In this document: positions 52,445 to 63,955 of the stretch, piece by piece
Numbering within the stretch: position 1 is the first letter of the stretch
Layout of the letters: every line of letters begins with the position of its first letter
Source of the DNA: Dichetophora obliterata
Taxonomy: Eukaryota; Arthropoda; Insecta; Diptera; Sciomyzidae
DNA: 64,000 nucleotides
Direction: 5' to 3'
Assembly (NCBI GenBank): GCA_963920525.1
Contig: OY986435.1
Location: 177,104,266-177,168,265 of the forward strand
Notes under the pieces: model-generated
Database searches by the model: none
Told to the model about the DNA's origin: nothing
What the model saw: only the letters and a program-made list of their open reading frames with translations
Program-made: the position numbers and the translations under genes

Positions 52445-54262
52445 GGAAAGATTAAAATTGCTCTGTACTGGCAAGTTTTTGCACTAAAAACTTTTGCTTT
52501 CAAGTCTTGCCCGATGTATAAGGGGTCAAAGTGGTGCAGAAAAACTCAAGTCGCTTGTGCATACGATTAATCAGATTTTACTACAAGTGGTGAATTTACT
52601 AAGAAGGTGAGTATGCGCAAGTAAAGATAACAACCATTAGTTTAATTACTATTACCTCCCAGTGGACCAAAAATATCTTTTTTGAATTAATTTATGAAAC
52701 CTTTTTCATATGATTTACGATAAACGTAATGCATGATATTGCTTAAATAATGCATATTGCATAATAATGGCTTGATATAAGTGATCATAAAAATATAAGA
52801 AAAAATGTACTTCAATGCCTATAGTTTAGATGGCCCTGAATATATTAATACTTTGTCCAACCAAAATTGAAATAATTTGTTAGCATTATTTATGTTTTTT
52901 TCAAGCATAGTATGTTTTTCTATCTACTAACTGAAAAACATAAATTAAAAAATATTCTACTCGAATACGTACGCAAAACTCACTTTACGCTTGTGGTTAG
53001 TAAGAAGGAAAAAAATTTCATGATTATTTTTTAACTCATTTAAGAATATGAAAAAGTAACATTTATTATTCATTCCTGAACTTATTTATGAATAAAGAAT
53101 GGTTCATTTATAAGGAACTATTTCCTCTTAATATGATAAAAGAATGGTTCTTTTTCGGCTTAAAATTAGTTTGTTAATACTTTTTCAAAAGAATTAACAT
53201 TTGTTTTTATGTAAAAAATTTTCACGAATTTAATCTTCTCTAGCAAGAACATTGATCACACAAATTAAAATAAAAAAACAAAATTAAATAAAAATCTACC
53301 TGAAAACGGCCTTCAAACTATCACTTTACGCAAAACCTTCACATATAGTTCATTAAGCTACTTTTTTAAAAAATCCCAGGAATTTATTTTCGAAGTGTTC
53401 TTTGAAATTTTTGATGAAGTGTTCTTTGATGAAATATGTTTCAATTGTTTTAAATTGTAAAATGTTTATTAATTATATTATTACTTTTTTATACACAAGC
53501 AAAACATTAAAATTCCTTACGTATTTAAAAAAAATTTACATAATTTTGCTTATTATACAAAAATGTTTATGATATTTGCTTATAAATTATTTTACTATAC
53601 ATAAGCATAATTAGCTAAACTTAACTAGAGCTTAGTTCACACAACATTTAAAAACATATTTAAGAGAAATTCTTTACAAAAGTATTCGATAGATAGCGAT
53701 AGTGTTAATTAACTTTAAATCACATAAATAAATTTCAGATTCATTGATAGCTAAAGAACTTGGGCATAATATAATTTTATTAATATTAGTGTATGTATAT
53801 ATATATATATTAAGTATTTAATTAACTATTATTAATAATAAGTTTTTATTTTTAGTGTTTATTTTTTGTTTCTCTTGAGTTAATTCATTATTCTAATGAC
53901 TACAAAACATTATACTCTACAACTTAATCCTCAATTGCTTACATATACTCAGAAAATTTTCAATAGTAGAAATATTATCTTAAATTACAAAATGCTACTA
54001 GACAAATCTAAAGTTAATGGCAACAATCTAAGTTATAAAATAATTTCTATTGTTTACACTCTTAAAATTAGGTAAGTCGATAACTAATATTGGCAGTTTA
54101 AGTATTTTCGTCATATTTGAAATTCATCTGCTAATTATTTACAAACAATATTCTTTACTATTCTCCTAGTTTGGCATGTTTTAGTTGTCTGCTTTTTATC
54201 GTCTTGCTACATGTGCGTCTGTGAAGCACAAAGAGTTTTTGCTGTTGAGTGATTTGAAGGTT
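52445..54262. other. AT-rich region including the cadherin-like 3' UTR
   Basis: No separate gene. The part next to 54262 is expected to be the 3' UTR of the cadherin-like gene on the minus strand. Its end could not be fixed because the region is AT-rich. At about 52498-52528 stands an end related to the MITE at 25871-26364 (TATAAGGGGTC). Confidence 0.4.
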
Positions 54263-55470
54263 TTAAAGTTCGGTTGTTGTTTCCACTTCGGAACGATCCA
54301 AATCGTTAAGGTACGAAAAGCCCATTTGTCCGTAGTCACGTTTGCCAAATGACACATTTTCATTGGTGGCACTGATGTGGCTTAGGTCACCATTCGACCT
54401 AAAATATGCGAAGAGTGCCTTAAGTTTGTTTCTTAAGTCTTTTGTTTCTTTATTACATACCTTTGAAATAGAGGATTTGTTATGGGCACTTCGCCATAGG
54501 AACGATGATTATTTCGTCCAAGCGTATTTGTGACGAGCTCCCCGGAACCAACCTGTCCACCATGCTCAACATTACCACTGCCAGCCATGCCGCTAAGTCC
54601 GTTCCCCACGCTGCCGTTCAACCCATGCAAACCTGCCGGTCCACCAAATGTATTACCTCTGCGTCCCATCGTGCTATACGCATTATTATGCTGCAAATTG
54701 GCTAAATTATTACGACTAACAGTGTCTAGCTTGTAACCGCCATTTTGATAATGATTCGTGTTCTGATGCTTTAGACGTCCCAGCGTCAGAGTACCGGGCA
54801 GAGTACCTTGCGCCGCAAGTGGATTCGTATTGTTGCGTCCATTTATCTCGAGCGTGCGTTGAAAGGTATTCTGACTACGATTGTTCATTGCATTGTGGAG
54901 ACCATGATGGTTGTTGCTGTTGTTCTGGGAGTTGTTTAAATTGTTGTTGTTGTTGTTATTATTGTTGCGGCGCAGAGTTGTAATTGTCGCTGTTGTGGCA
55001 TCAGAGTGCGACGGACTAGCTTGACCTCCACCATTGACATTTTGTTCCTTGTGGGTTATGTAGCTGACATTGTCCAGGCTAAAAGCATGATTTTTAGCAC
55101 TGAAATCCAGCTGCAGATCATCATCGCCATCTGGAGGTACCGCCATAGCGAGCACTTGAGTTTCATACTCCTTGAGATTGGATACCGTGTCGCCGGCATT
55201 AGAAGCTTGGGAGTTAACGATGACGGGATCATAGCGCGTGGGACTGGGTGCGGAGTACTGACGCATGCGTTGTTTAAAGTTCTTGTATCTGTTGAGGGTG
55301 AGGAGAAAATAGTCATTGCATTTGAATAAAATTAATTGTCGAATAACTCACTTTGACCAGGAGATGCAAATGTAAATGATGCCAATCGTACCGAGAATTA
55401 AAATTATTATCGATATGGCAATCAGAGTGTAGGGAAACACTTCATCATTGATAGCAATAGCGGCCTTGAC
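54263..55470 (-). CDS. Cadherin-like membrane protein, last three exons (partial)
   Basis: C-terminal part of a single-pass membrane protein. Exons 55470-55352, 55288-54461 and 54398-54263 join in frame (donors GTGAGT, GTATGT; AG acceptors) into 360 codons plus a stop. The first has a short extracellular stub, then a membrane helix of about 25 residues (TLIAISIIILILGTIGIIYI), then ISWSKYKNFKQRMRQYSAPS. The cytoplasmic tail has ETQVLAMAVPPDGDDDLQLD and FSAKNHAFSLDNVSYITHKE, a run of nine Asn, and long Asn/Gly-rich low-complexity sequence. The end is DLDRSEVETTTEL, whose TEL is a class I PDZ-ligand pattern. The tail style suggests an atypical cadherin, which would mediate cell adhesion, but no cadherin repeat lies in the window, so this is inference. 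Upstream exons must lie past 55470, with none recognised up to 64000. Confidence 0.75.
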
Positions 55471-57511
55471 CTGGTTGGAATGTAAAAAACAAAAAGATTC
55501 TAAAATTAATGAAAACATGTTTAAAATATATTTTAAAACAGCGGAGATATTTGCATTGAAAGTCAAGACTTTGATTTTCACGTGTTTTTTTCTCATTCTG
55601 AGAGAAATGTGTGCTAAAATTAAATAAAATTGTATTCATATTAAACGAATTTGTTTTTGAAATAGTTTTCGACATAATTTTCTTGATCAGCGACCCTTAG
55701 GACCCCTCGATTACCAAAGGTTAACTCCTTTTGATGAAGTTTGCGCTTATTTGCGGCTTAAAATACTGAAATATTTAAAATGTTAAAATAATAACTTTGT
55801 TTTTATTTTCTACTAAACATAATTTTTTTAATTCAATCTCAGTTGCTATGCAGTTTTTGTTTTTAAAAAAGAAATAATAGAAAAATATTATAAAAAATTA
55901 AACAGTCGAAAATTAAACACGCTTGTTTTAAATTTTGTTTTGTAGAAACTCAAATGCGTTAAATTTCTATTTTCAAATTTTTTGTTTAATTTTAACGCAT
56001 GCTTTTATTGTCAGTGTAGTTAAGGATGTTTTATGGAAAAGTCGTTGTACTAAAAATTTCTACAATTCTGAAGCTAAGTGAATGTTTTTGATATGAAAAT
56101 AACAAACATTTTTTTAAATTATATAGGCGAAAAACTTCGGTGGCAAAAATTATTACAATAACAAAAGTAACGATATTTGAAAAGGGACGGAAGGAGAGTT
56201 ATCAAAACAAAGTATTTAACAATTTAATCTAGGTTGCACACAATATGTACAACAAATTTGAGCGAAATCCATCCAGTCGTTTGGATTTGAATTAAGATAA
56301 AACAAACAAACAAATAAACAAACAAACAAACAAACAGAAAATAAGTTTAATCAATAAAAATATATAAAAGAAACCCGACAGACGTTGTCCTGACCTAATT
56401 CAATGAATTTGTTTATGAACGTTTTGTGAATTTGTGAAAAGTGTATAAATTTCACTTCGAACAACATATGCCAGACGCATGGCCGCCAAGAGGGGGAAGA
56501 AACGGGGTGTTTCCCCCCGGGCCCGGAGTCTTAAGGGGGCCTGGATTTTGGTGAAAGTAAAGTAATAAAAAGCTGATTTATTGTTGAGGGATACAAGTGT
56601 TGTTTGTTTCCATGAAAATTATTATTTTTCTTATTTCTAACCTTGCTTTGTATTGATAATATCAACAATTATAATAGTGATATTCACTACATTTGTTAAA
56701 TCCTAACTTGCTAAACTTAAAAAATTTGTTAAATCCTGTCAACATTTTTTATGGGAAAAGCCTTAGCAGCTTGTTAGCAAGTTAAGAAGCTCAGCACCGT
56801 GTCTTAGTGTAGCAGATACCATTTGTTCAGTTGGGAACGTCAAAATTATTCAGCCCTATCACAAATAAATTTTCACTTGTAATCGGAAAATGGAGTTTTC
56901 ATTTTTAAAATCAAGCTTATTAAATTTTTTTCATCAACGGTTGCAACAAAGTTGCATTAAATATTTTAAAAATGTTCTTGAGCTTTATCTTAAAAATTAA
57001 AACTCCCTTTTCTGATTACGCGTGAAAAATTATTCATGTTAGGGCTGATTGAGTGTAGTTATGAATAGTTTTGAGAATGAGTTCTAACAAGTACCAAATT
57101 ATTTTTGATTTGCAGCTTCAAAGTCTAAAAATTGCCCTATATTAATAAAAAATTAAAATTTTGTAGCAAGGTTCGTAGAGAATTAAAACATTTCAAAGGT
57201 TCTGAGTATTAAATATATCAAAAGTGTTAACACACTATAATATAAAAATTAAAATACATTTTTGGTTACACAATCATCAATATCTTCAACAATTTAGCAA
57301 CTTAGGAGAATTTTACAAATTTTACTGAATACCCTTAAAAAAACTTTTTCGTGGCTTGGGAACTTTTGAATTTAATACGTTGATACCTTTGTTCTAAGGT
57401 GGATACTTTTGATACATTTTTACGGGCATAGATACCTTTTTTATATATGCCACGGCAACACTGTATATGGCGTATCGAAAAATTTATATCGTGTTCTTAG
57501 AGGTCTCAAAA
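55471..57511. other. Presumed intron of the cadherin-like gene; no exon seen
   Basis: AT-rich. An (AAAC)n tract at about 56299-56336 and a Helitron-like scrap with GACAGACGTTGTCCTGAC at about 56376 (compare the hairpins at 2579 and 11446) are visible. A GC-rich patch at 56478-56535 resembles a hAT terminal region but has no partner. Confidence 0.45.
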
Positions 57512-59258
57512 ATTGCATAGGGTGGTCAAGATCTACCAAATAAAATTTTAAGAAAAAATAAGGAAGTCTTCCTCTCCCGCAAGGACAAAGTTGTTTTTTA
57601 AGAAAAACAGTAAAAAATCACGATCTCAAAATGCTTTGATTTTTGTAAGAAAACCACATATGTATTAAAGCAAAAGTAAATATGGACTTTAACTAACAAT
57701 ATTTTGACAAACATGATGACACTCTCGATTCTTACCCACAAGGTCTTGTGTGAAGGATATTCGAATCTAAAGGTACATTCGAGGTAGCACAGAACTTTTG
57801 ATTGCTATCTGATTGTCTAAATTTTCGTGATTTTGATTATTGTGTTGACGTTTTCCTTAAATTTGGCGAATTAATAATTTGCATATCTTTTCTATATGCA
57901 TTTTCTTGTTTTTGAGAAATGTTTACTTGAATGCAATTTTTTAACTTTTTCAAAAAAATAATAATCTCGCGCACTAGAAGTGGCACCGAAGAAAATTTCC
58001 TTAATTTGGATTCCTCATATATTTCTGAACAACACCCTGTCAAAAAGAATCAATTTATAATACCAGGTTAAGACCACGCTTTTTTTTGCCTATTTCGATA
58101 TTTTTAAAAAATTTTCCGTCCTATCATAAATTTTATTATTTCGTTAAAATACCTCAACTCAGCATTCACAACTCATTTATACTAAAATTTTGAGTTTCTG
58201 TGTTTGCCATTTGAAGTTGTTTAGAAGTGTTTTAATGAAATTAATCATAAAGGAGATATGAACAATATTGTTACATTTCATGCTTGAAGTAACTTTTTTT
58301 AAATATCAAAATAGGGAAAAAAATCGTGTCCTTTCTCTGCTGTCTTGAAATAAAGATTTTTAGACAGGGTTTCGTTCAAAACTATTTGCAGAATTCGAAT
58401 TGAGAAAATTATCTCCAGTACCGCTTCTAGTGCCTGAGATATAAAAGCTTATATTCATTTGTTTGAAAAAGTTAAAAAATTGCATTTAAGTATACATTTC
58501 TCCCCAAAACAGGAAAATGAATATGCGAAATATATGCAAATTATTAGTTCGCCATATTTAAGGAAAACGCAAACAGTGTAATCAAAATAATATAAATATA
58601 AACTGGCCATTTCAGCCCTTGGAAGGACTTTGACTTAGCTTCTATTGATCAATTGTGTTGTGCGTGTTGTTAAATGTTTGATCACAAATGACCGAGAACT
58701 GGACCTACTTGTTTTATGCCGACTCCGAACGGCTTATGTTCTCCAGAAGCTTTACATGGCAATTTTTACTCTCTGAGGCTTGCCATTGTCTGCAGAGAGG
58801 TGACGACCGAACAGAAAAATTAATTCAATTGAAAAAACTTTTCTGTCTGAGCTGGAATTGAACCCGGGCTACCGCGGTTCCTTAGCTTAGGGGCCACGCA
58901 CTCTACCCACTATGCTACGGTCGCCACAATGTAATCAATATCACCAAAATTTAGACAATCTGATAACAAGTAGAAGTTCTGTGCTATCTCGAGTGTATCT
59001 TTAGATGCGAATATCCTTCACATAGGACACTGTGGGTAAAAATCAAGAGTGGCATCGTGTTTGCCAAGATATTGTTAGTTTAAGTCCATATTTGCTTTTG
59101 CTTTAAGACACATTTTATTTTCCTTACAAAATTGAACGCATTTTGAGATCGTGATTTTTGACTATATTTCTCAAAAAACAACTTTGTCCTTGCGGGAGAG
59201 GAAGATATCTTTAATTTTTTCTAAAATTTTTTTTGGGAGATCTTCACCACTCAATGCT
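57512..59258. mobile_element. Large foldback element with ~600-bp arms
   Basis: 57512-58110 and about 58285-59258 are inverted copies. Shared words (one arm as given, other inverted) include TCCTCTCCCGCAAGGACAAA, TTTAAGACACATTTTATTTTC-like text and GCACTAGAAG(T/C)GG(C/T)AC. The right arm is interrupted by the SINE at 58586-58929. The spacer is about 175 bp. The short frame at 57837-58043 lies in an arm and has no domain. No TSD assigned. Confidence 0.75.
58586..58929 (-). mobile_element. tRNA-derived SINE, copy 2, 9-bp TSD
   Basis: Same family and orientation as 31273-31601. The head has the B box GGGTTCAATTCC and a diverged A box (TAGCATAGTGGGTAGAGTG). The body shares AACTGGCCATTTCAGCCCTT and GCCGACTCCGAACGGCTTAT. 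Perfect 9-bp repeats TGTAATCAA flank it (58577-58585, 58930-58938), with an AT-rich tail on the 3' side. Inserted in the right arm of the foldback. Confidence 0.9.
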
Positions 59259-59264
59259 ACTTTT

Positions 59265-59735
59265 GAGTAATCTATGTTATGTTATATTATGTACGTTAAT
59301 AATTCTCAGAACACTCATAAGAACTTAGTACACTTACATCTCATAGCTGTTCACAGTGGAATAGTTTACAACTAATTCGATTACATTTTATAAGTGAAAG
59401 TTTGAATAGTTCTAATACAACACATAAAATTTATTATAAACTATTATAAAATAGTAACTATCATAAATAGTTCATATCGAATTGCTGAAATTTGACAAAT
59501 ATAAATAACCCAAATTCGTAGTTTTTATACATAAAAAATCCTTTAAAATATTTCGTTGCTATGATAATAATGTGTGTGTTAAGTTATCCGTATTGAATTA
59601 AGCATTGAAATCGTATGTTGACATTTTTTCAGTTATGGAAATGATATATAATTTTTGTACATTTAATTTATTTATCTACTGGTATCTGTAAGTTTGAAAC
59701 ATTTCCTCTTTTTCTTTCGAATAAAATAAGGATAT
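59265..59735. other. Gene-free AT-rich stretch
   Basis: Nothing recognised. Confidence 0.4.
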
Positions 59736-59739
59736 CATT

Positions 59740-60098
59740 GGCCGTATTCAGCACAGACAACTGTTGTGAACTGTAATGGTAGCGCTACCTTAGTAAGCAA
59801 TGTTTTTCTCTGAATTTGTTGCTACTCTACACGTCAGAAATTAGACTTAATTCAATTATATATAATTTTTATGTAAATTTAATTCAATTGCAAAGTTTTA
59901 ACTCACTTAAATTTGCATCGTTATTTCAATGTTTTTTACTTTAACAGCGTGAGTAGCAGCATCTGACAGTTAATTCAACAGTTGTGTTCATGTATCATAG
60001 AATTTTAGTGAGCGCTACCAAAATTTTACCATTCAGCGAATTTTTACACATTAGTTGCCAACGAATTAGTTGCCAAGTTGTCTGCGCTGAATGCGGCC
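59740..60098. mobile_element. MITE with GGCCG(C/T)ATTCAGC ends
   Basis: GGCCGTATTCAGCACAGACA (59740) and TGTCTGCGCTGAATGCGGCC (ending 60098) are inverted ends. An ATT on each side may be a 3-bp duplication. The 359-bp interior has no frame of note. Confidence 0.7.
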
Positions 60099-60099
60099 A

Positions 60100-61172
60100 T
60101 TGAAGTATATGTTTTATATATAGGATAAAAAAAATAATATCACAATAACAGATATTGATACTTTACAGTCATTTGCCACGGATTCTTCTCAACTTACTTA
60201 AAAAAATTGTAAGTTTGCTACTGATGCAACAAAGTGGCAAACTCTTAAAAAAATTATTTCCAAAATATTTCTCTAATTTCTTGTTGATCTCATCTATCTT
60301 ATCTAAAAACCTAACTTAAAATAACCGTTTTTGTTTTGGCTTAAAAACAAAAGTCTTGCTTGTTTTGTTATTGACGTCAGCTTTAAGTTTTATTAGGGTC
60401 TTAATTTCTGCTGGGTATGTAATATTGCGAGTGAATATAAAGAAATGCAAGAAAAAAAAAAGATTACTTTGAGTAAAAAAAATCAAAAATGGTCGAAAGA
60501 AAGCAAATAGTTAATCGTTAGAGATACTTGCAAAATCGAGTTATTCGAATCGAAAATCGACGAAAGTTGTACTATTCGTGCTGTGGGGACAAGGAAATTA
60601 TCGAAAAATCAAATAAATTAGTTACAAAACAACCTTTTGCTTATTCCAAAATAAGTTTTTCCTACATTTATACTAAAAATATTGACACAAATTTAATATC
60701 GATATTATAAAAGTTAGGTTGTTTTGTTAACTTCTTTGTTAATATTCTGAATGTTATAAAGTTTTTTGAAAAATTTTTGAATAATTCTGATAGTAAAAAT
60801 TTTGCTTGAATTTCTTTGAAAGTAGTGAAGATATTCATGATGATAATCAGATAACTTTTTTAATGATGATAACTTACTTTCAAATGATGTTAGTCTAAAT
60901 TTGACACTATTTGTAAAAATAAATCATTTTGTCTTTTTTATATGTGTTTAAATTCTCTTCAGTGTAAAAAGCAAGTGCAATTTTTTACGATCAAAACTGT
61001 CTGAAATATTGCATTTTTGCACATAGCGGGCGTGGAAAGTTGAAGTGGCAAATCTTACATATACTATCTGAATTAAGTTGAAATAACAAAGCGTTTGGTA
61101 CCTATATCGTCTTTATGGGTTCAGTGGCTCTCGCGTGATTGTGGAACATCCATGCAGTGTCACAAACGCTTT
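60100..61172. other. Gene-free stretch with a Helitron-module scrap
   Basis: No exon. At about 60988-61045 GATCAAAACTGTCTGAAATA and TGCATTTTTGCACATAGCGG resemble the internal modules of the Helitron at 1240-2608, on the minus strand. Confidence 0.4.
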
Positions 61173-61174
61173 TA

Positions 61175-61821
61175 TAAAGGGTGATTTTTTAAAGGTTTAG
61201 TTTTTGAAAATTAAAAAAAAAACACAAGACTTCACGAAGCCCCACAAAAAAAAAGTCAAGTAGCTTTAAGTAGCTTTAAGTCGCATGATCTTGGCGGTCA
61301 ATGGACTGCTCCAAAACGTGAGATTAATTGCTTACCAAACTGGCCTCTCAATGGTATGTGGCATGTGGCACCGTCTTGTTGAAACTACATGTCAACCAAG
61401 TCCAAGTTCTTCCATTTTTGGGCAAAGAAAAGGCGGTAATCATCGCACGGTACTTTTCTCCTGCGACTGTAACGTTGCGATTTTCATTATTTTTAAAAAA
61501 GTACGATCCAATGATGCCGCTGCACCAAACAGTGCATTTTTCAGGGCGCATTGGCAACTCTTGAACAGCCTCTGGCTGCTTTTCAGATCCCATTTGGCAA
61601 TTCTGTTTATTGACTGACGTACCAAAAATGAGCTTCGGCAATGAAGACAATTTTTTACAGATTCAATGACTTGCAAGCACTGTTCGTTTGTTAGTCTATT
61701 CATGATGGAATGACAAACCTTAGTGAGCATTTTTGGCTTTGCTCACATGTTACGAATCACGCGTGAGGTGTCAAAAAATGTACACTGAATAAAACAAACA
61801 GCAAAAAAAAATCACCCTTTC
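61175..61821 (-). mobile_element. Deletion derivative of the DD41D mariner (647 bp)
   Basis: Ends AAAGGGTGATTTTTT on both sides (inverted), with TA just outside (61173-61174, 61822-61823). On the minus strand the transposase start survives (MNRLTNEQCLQVIES, near 61700). It then jumps across a deletion to VNKQNC, VQELPMRPEKCTVWC and GEKYRAMITAFSLPK, broken by frameshifts. These blocks match the 9522-10591 family, so the two are relatives. The catalytic Asp regions are missing or disrupted. Confidence 0.8.
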
Positions 61822-61824
61822 TAA

Positions 61825-62990
61825 TTATTATATTTCAATAAACAATTAATTAACATCTTTAAAAATTTATATGTGTTAACTGATTTTCTTATCACTGTTA
61901 AAATAAAATCAAATAATGTTAAAAAATTATTAAACTCAATTAAAGTTTAAAGTTCTTTAAAGTTATAATAATACATTTTTGGTGCAAAAGTTTCTATTAG
62001 CATACAATTTAATAATTGTATTTTTTATTAAATCTTTTTTTATGTCCAAATCATAACCGGACTAATTGCCCATTCTTAAAAAACTCTTTGGTATATAATA
62101 TATCTTTCAAAGTTTCTGTGCTCAAAAGGCTTCTGATTTTTCTTTCATTCTAACTTATTTGAGAAAATGTGCGTTCAACGTTCGCTGACGAATTAGGCCA
62201 GGACCCGATAAACTAGAACTCAAACACAACCTTTTACTGAAGATATTGGAACTTAGTTTAAATTAAATTTGAATGTGAGATTTAATTTCATGCAAATTTA
62301 ATTTTTTTAAAAAACGGGTCAACTAAAAAATGTAATTTTTGACATAAAAAGTAAAGAAAAACGTCAAGGCATAGAAACGTAAAAATTTCGATAAACCGTC
62401 AATAAACACAACCTTGTGAGTGAAGCAGGGCCTTAACCAAGGAGGGATGCTCGGGTTCAAACAACCTTAGAGGGTCGAAATTTTAATAAAAATTAATGCA
62501 TTTAGATAAATAATTATTTCATTGAATCACATTAATATGTTTTGAAAAAACTTAACAAATCATATCATCGCTGCGCGTGCCATACCGTGTATCCGCTACT
62601 TGCACATACACACATACGGTGATAGTAAAATTTTAAAGGATTGCGGAAAAATCGATTTTTTTTTAAACTATCGAATGAATTTTTAACTGAACTAAACATT
62701 TATTGAAATAAGACATTTGCTTTCTTCTCAAATATGCATTTAATGAAATATCAAAATTAATAAAACAATCATAAATGATGAAAAGGAAAATTAAATTAAT
62801 TTTTGCCTTTTTGCACTATACGCGGTATTTCAAGTGGCGAATACGCGGTATTGCATGCGCAACGACGATATACTGAAGTAGCGTTTACGTGGAAAAGTCT
62901 TTGTTATGAGTTGATTCGTGTTAACAATTATAGTGACAACAAATGCATCGTGATTTATCGGATCAAACGAAATACATTCAAAATTACTAT
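61825..62990. other. Gene-free AT-rich stretch
   Basis: No exon or named repeat recognised. Confidence 0.4.
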
Positions 62991-62995
62991 TACTA

Positions 62996-63041
62996 TTAGG
63001 GGTATTCACGATTTAGTGCAGTTGCCTGTGCAGTTATCATT
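62996..63041 (+). repeat. Solo left end of the GGGGTATTCA MITE
   Basis: TTAGGGGTATTCACGATTTA followed by GTGCAGTTGCCTGTGCAGTT matches the left end at 27525. No right end was found nearby. Confidence 0.7.
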
Positions 63042-63339
63042 AATGCTAATGCAAAACTATACAATTTTCTTACGCAGATTTGAAGAGCATTTTCCGGCCT
63101 TTAATATCTGATAAATTATTTTTTTTTACAACCAGCCAAAACCAGGTAGAATAACCAGCCAAAATATTTACGAAAATCCTGATTTTTATAGGTTTATGAA
63201 GTAAACAAATTTTTGTTGAAGCGAAGCTTTTTACACCTTGTTTTGTGATTTGCTGGAGTGAATTCTCAAAAACGACACTTTTTTCTCTTCACCTTTTTCT
63301 TAGAATTTTTATTTTTTTTTCTTGCGTCTATGACAATAA

Positions 63340-63480
63340 TCTATACTATTATATAAAAGGAGACTCACGAAATTTAATCCAGAATAAGCTCGGTAGCCGC
63401 TGAACCGATTTTGCTAATTCTTTTTTTATTCGATTCCTATGATAATATAGATTGCTATAGCTAACCAAAATTTTTGAAAA
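63340..63480 (+). mobile_element. Helitron 5' end
   Basis: TCTATACTATTATATAAAAG, preceded by A, is the 5'-TC start typical of many insect Helitrons. The text after it (GCTGAACCGATTTTGCTAAT) is also common in their 5' regions. The matching plus-strand 3' end was not found inside the window. Confidence 0.6.
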
Positions 63481-63861
63481 ATGTATTCTTTAATTATTGC
63501 AAAATCACGCATTTTATTTGATGCCTAAATTCAACCAGCAGCACAATATAACAGCAAACAAAGATTTCCTCTTTTGTCGAGAGAGCTTCTCTTAATATAA
63601 TACGACAGCCATGTTGTGTACTTAAGTTGAATTCACTGATAAACTTCAGCATGTTTTTGTGTGATTTAAAATAATGTTAATCAAGTTGAGAGCGTGCAGA
63701 AATTTTTCTCTCTGAACGAAAACTTCATATGAAAAAAACTTTCAAAACACACTGAAGGTGATCAGTGAATCCAGCTTTCCTTTCAGGGAGATTCTTGCTT
63801 TCATACAGTGCATGGTAGAACTAGTAAGATATAAAATTGGAAATATTTCTTGGAAAGCAAA

Positions 63862-63935
63862 GCAAGTTAGAATCGAACTCGGACTCTTTCGATCGACAGT
63901 TATACACATAAACCACTGATCCAATTCCCTTTGCT
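63862..63935 (-). repeat. tRNA-derived SINE head, second family
   Basis: On the minus strand TTGGATCAGTGGTTTATGTG (A-box-like) and GAGTTCGATTCTA (B-box-like) stand 30-odd nt apart as in a tRNA. The sequence does not close a clean acceptor stem, so this is a tRNA-derived repeat rather than a tRNA gene. It differs from the SINE at 31273 and 58586. Confidence 0.6.
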
Positions 63936-63955
63936 ACATAATTTTATTCAATTAA

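Noticed and set aside
55348..55596. A longer membrane-protein frame starting at 55596
   Set aside because: The part right of 55470 is intron read-through. A clear AG acceptor precedes GTCAAGGCCGC and the upstream text is AT-rich and featureless.
56478..56535. GC-rich patch resembling a hAT end
   Set aside because: No inverted partner or 8-bp duplication was found, so no element can be drawn.
60528..60710. Small plus-strand frame at 60528
   Set aside because: No domain, no splice context and AT-rich composition.
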